A stretch of DNA of 12,322 bases from Ornithospirochaeta sp963610485 (GTDB lineage: Bacteria > Spirochaetota > Spirochaetia > Sphaerochaetales > Sphaerochaetaceae). The notes below the pieces were generated by a model. It had not been told where the DNA came from and did not search any database. It was given only the letters and a program-made list of their open reading frames with translations. Shown here piece after piece: positions 1 to 5,763 of the stretch; the first letter of the stretch is position 1, and each line of letters starts with the position of its first letter. The stretch is taken from the NCBI GenBank assembly GCA_963610485.1, contig CAVDOI010000061.1, positions 1 through 12,322 on the forward strand, read 5' to 3'. The position numbers and the translations under genes were made by a program.

Positions 1-1494
1 CCCGATATCACCGACCCTGCAGTCTCTCCACACAGCTTTCAGCGTTATGTTGCCGTTTATGGGAGTATCGAAATTGAATGCACTTGTACCGTCAAGGGTC
101 CAGAAATCTAATGTTTTGTGTATATCACTGCATTTCGGATTCTGAGGCTTTGAAGTTTTTCCTCCTGCATTCACAGTCTGTACAAAGATAATCTTGTCTT
201 CTGCCGTGTATGCAACATGGTAGCATTTGAGCATCCATTTCGCTGTGAGCGTCAGATTCGATTCGACAGGATCATTGAAGGTGTATTCCACATTTCCTTC
301 GTCGGTCCAGCAAATGAAATCATGACTATCCTTCGTCGGGTTAGCCGGTCTTTTTATTTTCTCACCTTTCTTTATTCTCAGAGAACTGATTGGAGAACCT
401 CCGTCTGAATTGAATATGACAGTATAGTACTCCTCGGTATCCCATGCTGCTTTCAGAATAAGGCTGTCAGTAGAGACGACATCGTTATCGAAATCGAATG
501 CCGTATTGTCGCTCTCTCTGACCCAGTTTATAAAGTAGTATCCTTCTTTTTCCGGGTCTTTTACCGGTTTCACGACCTTTCCCCACTTCTTCACCGTCTG
601 AGAAGTCCCGTACTGCATACCGTCGACCATGAAGGTGACAGTACAGACATCGGTGATGTTTTCCCATGATGCATACAGAGTGATATCTGAAGTTATCTCG
701 CTGTCGAAACTGAACTTTACACCGTCACTTCTGAACCATCCTGTAAACCTGCATCCTTCTCTTGTCGGATCATCCGGCTTTGCCGCTTTCTGTCCCTTTT
801 TCACAGACAGTGAAGGAACACTGGAGCCTCCCTTGGAATCGAAGGTGACTGTATATGCCTTATCCCCCCACTTTGCGGTCAGTGTTATGTCTTGAGTTAT
901 CTTCGTATCGAAATCGAAGGGGTTGTCGCTGCTGTCGAGCCATCCTTCGAAGGAAGCGTCCTCTTTCGTAGGAGCGTCCGGTTCTGTTGCCGTATATCCT
1001 TCCGCTACTATCTGCGGTTCAACTTCAGATCCCCCTTTTGAATCAAAGATGACTTTGAAGACTGTCACATCCTCAACCCATTCTGCGTAGAGGGTGATGT
1101 CAGAGGTGACAGTCTCATTCTCGAAATCAAACGGCGATACATCCTCTAGATTCCTGTACCAGCCCCAGAAAGAAGCTTTCTCTTTCTCCGGGTCGGCAGG
1201 TCTTGTCACCTTTGAGCCCTCCTTTACAGTCTGTGGAGCCACCTTTGTGCCTCCGTTTGACTCAAAGGTGACTGTGTATGTTTTTAGAGCCGCACTCCAC
1301 TGAGCCTTCAACGTGATATCGGAAGTGACAGGGTTCTCATCAAAACTGTACATCTTTCCGTCTTTGAACCAGCCTCTGAAATCATATCCGGACTTTCGTG
1401 GCGATTCTGCAGGTACCTTGGCATACTGTCCCTCCGCCACCGTCTGTGAAGCAACAGGAGAACCGCCGGCTGAATCAAAGGTCACTGTGTATGT
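1..1494 (-). repeat. Seven tandem InlB-type protein repeats, about 68-75 codons each
   Basis: In the translated minus strand, repeat units begin near nt 1494, 1281, 1062, 858, 648, 435 and 225 (reading downwards). Periodicity is clear at the protein level (xVTFDSxGG, GW, FDF, DITLxAxW). At the DNA level it is only partial, with recurring stretches encoding TVTFDS and DITL. The copies are therefore diverged and not a recent expansion. The array continues past the left edge. Confidence 0.85.
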
Positions 1495-1581
1495 GTTGAT
1501 TTTGGGTGAATTGTCACATGAGACAATGAAGAATGCAGTCAGCATGACCAGCATCATTATTATAAGGGGCATCTTCTTCAT
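1..1581 (-). CDS. InlB B-repeat (Listeria-Bacteroides repeat) surface lipoprotein, 3' end beyond window
   Basis: An open frame of 527 codons runs from an ATG at 1581 to the window edge without a stop, so the C-terminus is missing. Residues 1-22 form a lipoprotein signal: MKK, a hydrophobic stretch (residues 5-20), then FIVSC with the acylated Cys at 22. That is a loose lipobox of the kind tolerated by spirochaetes. From residue 30 there are seven tandem repeats of 68-75 residues, starting near 30, 101, 174, 242, 312, 385 and 453. Each follows the pattern [Y/F]xVxFDSxGGSxVxxQxVxxGxxxxxPxxPxKxGxxFxGW...FDFxxxITxDITLxAxW, which is the InlB B-repeat/Flg_new signature of small beta-grasp-like domains in secreted and surface proteins. 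Repeats 1-4 are closest to consensus, and 5 and 7 lack the GG. AAAGGAG at 1594-1600 lies 12 nt before the ATG, somewhat far. The likely role is an outer-surface adhesin or structural lipoprotein; the ligand is unknown. The call is strong at family level and open at functional level. Confidence 0.88.
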   Translation of the reverse strand, partial: MKKMPLIIMMLVMLTAFFIVSCDNSPKINTYTVTFDSAGGSPVASQTVAEGQYAKVPAESPRKSGYDFRGWFKDGKMYSFDENPVTSDITLKAQWSAALKTYTVTFESNGGTKVAPQTVKEGSKVTRPADPEKEKASFWGWYRNLEDVSPFDFENETVTSDITLYAEWVEDVTVFKVIFDSKGGSEVEPQIVAEGYTATEPDAPTKEDASFEGWLDSSDNPFDFDTKITQDITLTAKWGDKAYTVTFDSKGGSSVPSLSVKKGQKAAKPDDPTREGCRFTGWFRSDGVKFSFDSEITSDITLYASWENITDVCTVTFMVDGMQYGTSQTVKKWGKVVKPVKDPEKEGYYFINWVRESDNTAFDFDNDVVSTDSLILKAAWDTEEYYTVIFNSDGGSPISSLRIKKGEKIKRPANPTKDSHDFICWTDEGNVEYTFNDPVESNLTLTAKWMLKCYHVAYTAEDKIIFVQTVNAGGKTSKPQNPKCSDIHKTLDFWTLDGTSAFNFDTPINGNITLKAVWRDCRVGDIG

Positions 1582-1641
1582 AGATATCTATCGCTCCTTT
1601 TCAATGGGATGAACTACCATTACAAATGTAAGTCCTACTGC

Positions 1642-1670
1642 AAAATAATAACTTTTACCCGCTTAGTCAA
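1642..1670 (-). promoter_or_regulatory. Putative sigma70-type promoter for the lipoprotein gene
   Basis: On the minus strand TTGACT (1670-1665) and TATTTT (1647-1642) are separated by 17 nt. They match consensus at five of six and four of six positions. Transcription would start near 1635, about 50 nt before the ATG at 1581. The gene could also be reached by read-through from the minus-strand gene ending at 1830, because no convincing terminator lies between them. Confidence 0.55.
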
Positions 1671-1694
1671 ACTCTGCAGACTTAACCCGATCTG

Positions 1695-1715
1695 CATCAA
1701 AAGCATGTTTTGATG
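1695..1715. repeat. Perfect 8-bp AT-rich inverted repeat (possible operator)
   Basis: CATCAAAA and TTTTGATG flank a 5-nt GCATG spacer. The hairpin is not followed by a T-run on either strand, so it is a poor intrinsic terminator. It sits about 25 nt upstream of the lipoprotein -35 box and downstream of the gene ending at 1830, where a regulator-binding site would make sense. The rest of 1582-1829 shows no gene I can support. Confidence 0.3.
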
Positions 1716-1829
1716 TATAATGATGGAAATATTTCTTTTATATGTTAAGAAATATATATTCGTAAGATCTGTTGCTGGCAGGCCGTCATATGTCAAAAAC
1801 GACGACGCATCACGGACCGGAGTGATATC

Positions 1830-2261
1830 TCAGAACCAGTCGTCTCCTATGTCGCTCTCGTCAACCCAGTCGTCAAGGTTATACTTTATCGTCTCGAGAA
1901 CGTATTCAAGATCCTCCTCTTCGACCCTGCCGTGCGCGAACATGCTCTTGTAGAACTTCTTGATACTCGCCGCCATCTGCCTGACTGTGTACGGCGATGA
2001 CCAGAGGCATTTGTGGATGAAGAAATCGAAGAACGAATCGATGTATGCCGCCCCCTCTTCAACATCCTTCACCTCGTATCTGTAGAAGTAATCGTTGATG
2101 AAAAGGCTTGCATTGCTCAGATGAAGATTCTTCGTCTTTTCGGAAAGTTTCCCGAGGTCCTTCCCGAAAATGTCGAGAAGCTCCTCGTTCTTCTTCTCGT
2201 GCTCATTGTACTCTTTGTCGTAGTCATCTTCTTCGTATTCTCTTGTGTCGAATATTCCCAT
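1830..2261 (-). CDS. Small acidic hypothetical protein with a recombinase core-binding-like helical domain
   Basis: 143 residues from ATG at 2261. A longer in-frame start at 2336 exists, but it lies inside the probable -35 box, and GGAG lies 11 nt before the ATG at 2261. Residues 8-27 are very acidic and charged (EYEEDDYDKEYNEHEKKNEE). Residues 40-130 look all-helical: LSNASLFINDYFYRYE, then FFDFFIHKCLWSSP, then VRQMAASIKKFYKSMFAHG and an acidic tail ending DDWF. The pattern 'xxNxxxFINxYxxx...AASIKKFYxFMxxxGxI' recalls the SAM-like core-binding domain of tyrosine recombinases. I also recall a similar stand-alone domain in archaeal and bacterial hypothetical proteins. There is no catalytic R-HxxR-Y domain, so it is not itself a recombinase. 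It may bind DNA or a partner. The CDS is convincing; the domain call is memory-based and moderate. Confidence 0.72.
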   Translation of the reverse strand: MGIFDTREYEEDDYDKEYNEHEKKNEELLDIFGKDLGKLSEKTKNLHLSNASLFINDYFYRYEVKDVEEGAAYIDSFFDFFIHKCLWSSPYTVRQMAASIKKFYKSMFAHGRVEEEDLEYVLETIKYNLDDWVDESDIGDDWF

Positions 2262-2308
2262 TGCTGTCTGCTCTCCGCTTTGGAAGTATACATGATGTCG
2301 GCCGTTCA

Positions 2309-2336
2309 GATATACCCGGGAAAGATAAAATGACAA
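2309..2336 (-). promoter_or_regulatory. Putative promoter for the 143-aa acidic protein
   Basis: On the minus strand TTGTCA (2336-2331) and TATATC (2314-2309) are 16 nt apart, giving a start near 2303 and a leader of about 40 nt before the ATG at 2261. This placement supports the shorter start codon, since the alternative at 2336 would lie upstream of transcription. Confidence 0.5.
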
Positions 2337-2379
2337 AAATGCCGGATGGCTTTCTCTCTCCGTCCCGCCGCAACTTTTA

Positions 2380-2409
2380 TTGCACTTGATTTATAAGAAG
2401 TGTTATCTT
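2380..2409 (+). promoter_or_regulatory. Weak candidate promoter for the 2416-9817 operon
   Basis: TTGCAC (2380-2385) and TATCTT (2404-2409) are separated by 18 nt. Transcription would begin about 7 nt after the -10 box, essentially at the ATG at 2416. With no Shine-Dalgarno close to that ATG, this would make the first gene's mRNA leaderless or nearly so. The match to consensus is weak (-35 three of six), and another promoter within 2262-2380 is possible. Confidence 0.3.
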
Positions 2410-2415
2410 ATTTCC

Positions 2416-4374
2416 ATGGCAGATCGCAAGAATTTCTCAAGATACAATATGAGATGCGGCATGGTGCTGAGATCGGAAACTGCAGACGTCTCCCTCGACG
2501 GCTTCGAGCTTCCGTCCCTCGACAACAGATTCCTCGTCCTGAAGGCCGGAGACATCCCCGGCGAGAACGCGATGTACATCATGGGAACGAAGATTCCCCT
2601 TCTGGCAGACGGATACATCTCATATGTCGGGCAGCCCCTTCTCGTGCTCTTCGGCCCCGACTATGAAAGTGCAGAGCTTGCTCTCGAGAAGATAAAGGTT
2701 ATCACATCCCCCGTCAGGGAGGAGACTGTGAAACCGGAGGCCGCGGCTCCGGACCCGCTTTTCTTCAGCTGGGGGCTCGACAACGAGGACGAGACGGAGA
2801 AAGAGAAGCAGAGCCTCAGGAAAGTTGAATCGAATCTGAATATAATTCCGGAAGATATAAAAAGCTATGTGCGTTATGACGTGCTTTCATGGGTTGAAAA
2901 CAACGGCTCCGTACACACACAGTGTCCGACTCAGTGGGCCGATCTCGTAAAGGACAGCATAGCAACTGCGACGGGGAAGAATCCCGAGGGCATTGTCGTC
3001 CACAGCGAAAAGTATCTTTCGCGCTATGACGAGTTCCTCTTCACGCCGGCTCTCTTTGCCGCCTACACGGCGATTGCCGTGGAGAAGTTCCGCCTTCCCT
3101 GCGAGATGAGGCCGGAAAGCTGGTCGAGGCTCACCTCCTTCGACTTCTCCCTCACGACATGGCTCGACGGGGACAACAGGCCCAAGCATGAGGAGATAAC
3201 AATCACCGTCGATCAGGGGGCGTTCGCCGTCAACGGAAAGGAAGTCCAGAGGCAGCTGATGGCCGCACTCATTCCGAAGTACAATCTCGACTCCTTCAAG
3301 ATTCTCATAAGAACAGTGCTCTCACGGAGGAGACCGACTCTCTTTGCAGGCTCGGCCGTCTATTCGGCAGCAGTATCGGCTGTGGCGATGCACTCCTCGA
3401 GGCTTGCATCGAGAACGCTCACGACGCCCCTGAGATTTGCACTCCTCACGAACAGGGAGACGACAAAGTTCACAGACTGGGCTCCGAAGCACGACATAAC
3501 CGATCTCAACGAAAGAATGAAGAGTGTTGCCGAAGTATCTGACTACGAGAGAAAATGGTCGGCGGCTTCCCTCCATTCGGGAGTATTCGGGCTCCAGGGC
3601 TACCTCTACGGAATCGGACTCTCTTCCGGGCTCTCCGTGTCGGGATTCTCGACGTCGTTTGCGAAGGAGAACCAGTTCCAGGCACAGATTTCATATACGC
3701 AGAAGAAGAACATTGCAGTATCGGGAAGTATCCCGTCCTCTATATCGCAGGACAAGACACTCAAGGACCTCATATCACAGTACTTCGTCAAAAGCGATGC
3801 CGGAGACAGCATTCTCTTTCTGGAGAACTATCCGAAGGCTCCGGACAGCGGTCCCGATGTTCTCTCGTCATACCATACGATATTCCTGACGCAGCTGATG
3901 AAGGCCGCCTCCAAGCTTGCCTCCCTCATGGAGAACGGACCGGTGGATCTGAAGTTCAATTCGCAGAACCTCGCACTCCCGTGTGAGTTCGAATACTCCG
4001 GCTACGGCGCGGCAGTCTGCGAGATAACGGTTCCGAAGGTATCCCTGGTGCCGGTAGCGAAGAGACTCTGGATAGACATGGCACTGGCCCTTCCCTACTC
4101 GAAGGGTGCGCAGCAGAAGATAAAGACGATAGCGACGGAAACGCTGTCGACACTGGGAGCAGAGCTCTCGGACGCATTCTCCATCGGCATCAGACTCTCG
4201 AGCGAGAAGAAGGAGACGACGGTTTACTCGTCACTCGAGAACACGACGCGGTTCCTCGTAACATCGGCATACATCACGGCCCTCTGGCAGGCTCTGGGAG
4301 AGAAGAGCGCGCTCTCTGTTCCTCTCGACGCCGTCAGACTTGAAAAATACATATCGGGAGGAAAGGACAAGTGA
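2416..4374 (+). CDS. Divergent xanthine dehydrogenase-family large (molybdopterin-binding-type) subunit
   Basis: 652 residues from ATG at 2416 (MADRKNF...). An in-frame TTG at 2380 falls in the candidate promoter and is rejected. Residues 12-96 match the a/b hammerhead domain of molybdenum hydroxylases: the DIPGEN motif (46-51), PLLADGYISYVGQPLLVLFG, and AELALEKIKV. The region around 190-275 follows the family order, with VDQGAF at 265-270. The GGxFGxK loop that holds the cofactor is absent; the corresponding stretch (198-215) reads EKYLSRYDEFLFTPALFA. The usual AFRGFG segment is not recognisable. A Glu at 608 (SSLEN, then FLVTSAYITALWQAL) could correspond to the catalytic GxGE Glu, but the context is poor. 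Family members are usually 700-800 residues, so this one is short. The stop overlaps the next start (GTGA). It is probably the large subunit of a heterotrimer with the next two genes. Whether it binds molybdenum cofactor is doubtful. Confidence 0.75.
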   Translation: MADRKNFSRYNMRCGMVLRSETADVSLDGFELPSLDNRFLVLKAGDIPGENAMYIMGTKIPLLADGYISYVGQPLLVLFGPDYESAELALEKIKVITSPVREETVKPEAAAPDPLFFSWGLDNEDETEKEKQSLRKVESNLNIIPEDIKSYVRYDVLSWVENNGSVHTQCPTQWADLVKDSIATATGKNPEGIVVHSEKYLSRYDEFLFTPALFAAYTAIAVEKFRLPCEMRPESWSRLTSFDFSLTTWLDGDNRPKHEEITITVDQGAFAVNGKEVQRQLMAALIPKYNLDSFKILIRTVLSRRRPTLFAGSAVYSAAVSAVAMHSSRLASRTLTTPLRFALLTNRETTKFTDWAPKHDITDLNERMKSVAEVSDYERKWSAASLHSGVFGLQGYLYGIGLSSGLSVSGFSTSFAKENQFQAQISYTQKKNIAVSGSIPSSISQDKTLKDLISQYFVKSDAGDSILFLENYPKAPDSGPDVLSSYHTIFLTQLMKAASKLASLMENGPVDLKFNSQNLALPCEFEYSGYGAAVCEITVPKVSLVPVAKRLWIDMALALPYSKGAQQKIKTIATETLSTLGAELSDAFSIGIRLSSEKKETTVYSSLENTTRFLVTSAYITALWQALGEKSALSVPLDAVRLEKYISGGKDK

Positions 4375-4850
4375 AGATAGACTGCACAGTGGACGGAAAG
4401 ACCCTCACACTCTCCCTCAACTCCAACAAACCTCTTTCCCTCATACTCCAGGAGAACCTGGACATACAGACGCTCTCCTCACACTGCAGGGGAAAGCTGT
4501 GCGGACTCTGCGCAGTCCTCATCGACGGCAGAGCCGAGCTTTCATGTATGGTTCCGGCCTTCGAGCTAAGAGGGAAGAACATAACGACATTCGATCAGTT
4601 CCAGAAGACGAGGAACATGAAGGACATAGCAAAGGCCTATGAGATGCTCGGCGTCGAGCCCTGCCAGGACTGCTATGCATCACGCTCCATCATCTTCGAG
4701 AGCATACTCAATTCCGGGGAGACCAGCCCCTCCGAGATAAAGCGCATCCTCAGCGCCGTCAGATGCTCGTGCATGGAGAGCGACGACGAAGTCAACATCG
4801 TCATGAAGGCCATGGAAATAAGGAGAAAGAGAAATGTACGAAGGTCTTAA
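4371..4850 (+). CDS. (2Fe-2S)-binding subunit of a xanthine dehydrogenase/CO dehydrogenase-like complex
   Basis: 159 residues starting at GTG 4371, which overlaps the upstream TGA. GGGAGG at 4356-4361 is a good ribosome site. The N-terminal plant-ferredoxin-type domain has C39-x4-C44-x2-C47-x11-C59 (CRGKLCGLC...SC), matching the family spacing. The C-terminal all-helical domain has C98-x2-C101 and C132-x-C134 (PCQDC...RCSC). All eight ligands for two [2Fe-2S] clusters are therefore present. Two departures matter. The QCGxC motif has become PCQDC, losing the Gln that normally contacts the pterin cofactor, and the usual CRCTGY is RCSCMES. Length is normal for the family. The role would be electron transfer between the large subunit and the flavin subunit. 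The family call is firm; the electron donor and acceptor are unknown. Confidence 0.88.
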   Translation: MKIDCTVDGKTLTLSLNSNKPLSLILQENLDIQTLSSHCRGKLCGLCAVLIDGRAELSCMVPAFELRGKNITTFDQFQKTRNMKDIAKAYEMLGVEPCQDCYASRSIIFESILNSGETSPSEIKRILSAVRCSCMESDDEVNIVMKAMEIRRKRNVRRS

Positions 4851-5763
4851 CTCCCCCTCGATCCACATACCGGCAACCCTCTCCGAATACAGCCAGACAG
4901 CTCTGCGCTACCCGAACGCGAAGATCTGGGCAGGCGGAACCGCGATAATGAGCAGGGACAAGAACTATCCCTCCAGGGAGACAAACCCGGAGGTCGTCTA
5001 CCTCGATTCAATCGAGGAACTCAAGAAGATATCGAGAAACGACAGGATGATAGAGATCGGCTCGATGGTCTCCCTCAACTCCATCCTCAAGGACCACAGG
5101 ATATTCATCCCCCAGATTCTCACCCGGAACATCGAAGCCATCGGAAGCCCGCTTTTAACGGGCCGGGCGACAATCGGGGGCGCAATAGCGACGACAGCAC
5201 CGATGACGACGCTTCCCGGGACACTCATCACCCTCGGAGCCAATGCCGAAGTGAGGACACTCAGGCGCAAGATCGTAAAATCGAAATGGACCCCGATATC
5301 ACAATTGGTGAATGTCCTCAAGAACGGCCAGATAACACTGCCGCAGAGAGCCGTGATCACACGTGTGAGGGTTCTCCTCGCATCCTCCGACTACTCCTAC
5401 TTCAGGGAGGAGGGAAGCTATGTCGACGACATCGAGAACACCGTCGCCGTCGCATTCACGGCCGCCGAAGAACAGGAGACTCTCAGCAACCCCCATATCG
5501 CAATAACGTTCCCCATGCAGGGCATCGTCTACTCCAAGGACCTCGATAACGTCCTCACGCAGATGCACTTTCCCATCGGAGGACAGGAGCTGAGCCAGTT
5601 CCTGCAGATTACATACACCTTCGTGAACTCCGTCACTCCGGGTATCACAAGGCTCCAGAAGGCAAGGCTGAACTACATCATCGAAGACCTGATGAACACC
5701 ATCAACACCAAGGTCCTGGCTCCCGCTACTTTCGAAGGCGACCAGAAGGAAGGTATTAATTGA
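4834..5763 (+). CDS. FAD-binding (medium-subunit, CoxM/XdhB-like) component of the molybdenum hydroxylase-like complex
   Basis: 309 residues from ATG 4834. AGGAG at 4821-4825 lies 8 nt upstream, and the gene overlaps the iron-sulfur gene by 17 nt. It has the family's two flavin-site signatures: AGGTAIM (33-39, usual form AGGTDLM) and ATIGGAIATTAPMTTLPGTL from 112 (usual form ATIGGNxxxxxPxxDxxxxL). Between them lie IEIGSMVSLNSIL and an IGSPLLTGR stretch that stands in for the usual IRN. The replacement of Asn by Ala in TIGGN, and of Asp by Ala or Thr, suggests weakened or altered FAD binding. The C-terminal part, from about residue 180, corresponds to the CO-dehydrogenase flavoprotein C-terminal domain but is poorly conserved. 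Its stop is shared with the dnaE start (TTGA). Family assignment is good; activity is uncertain. Confidence 0.82.
   Translation: MYEGLNSPSIHIPATLSEYSQTALRYPNAKIWAGGTAIMSRDKNYPSRETNPEVVYLDSIEELKKISRNDRMIEIGSMVSLNSILKDHRIFIPQILTRNIEAIGSPLLTGRATIGGAIATTAPMTTLPGTLITLGANAEVRTLRRKIVKSKWTPISQLVNVLKNGQITLPQRAVITRVRVLLASSDYSYFREEGSYVDDIENTVAVAFTAAEEQETLSNPHIAITFPMQGIVYSKDLDNVLTQMHFPIGGQELSQFLQITYTFVNSVTPGITRLQKARLNYIIEDLMNTINTKVLAPATFEGDQKEGIN
5748..5762 (+). promoter_or_regulatory. Ribosome-binding site and TTG start of dnaE (decides the start)
   Basis: GGAAGG at 5748-5753 is 6 nt before TTG 5760-5762, which overlaps the upstream TGA (5761-5763). The next in-frame Met (residue 34) would remove the PHP-domain HLHNH motif, so the TTG is required. 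The overlap implies that polymerase translation is coupled to the flavin subunit. Confidence 0.85.

Noticed and set aside
629..1612. Plus-strand frames of 69-99 residues at 629, 1094 and 1313
   Set aside because: They are antisense to the repeat lipoprotein and recur at the same place in each repeat; they have no ribosome sites or family similarity.
1720..1953. Plus-strand 77-residue frame
   Set aside because: It covers the hairpin region and the antisense of the 143-aa gene; composition is unlike a protein and no ribosome site is seen.
2013..2389. Plus-strand frames of 106 and 93 residues
   Set aside because: Both are antisense to the 143-aa gene, which has a promoter, a ribosome site and a plausible fold.
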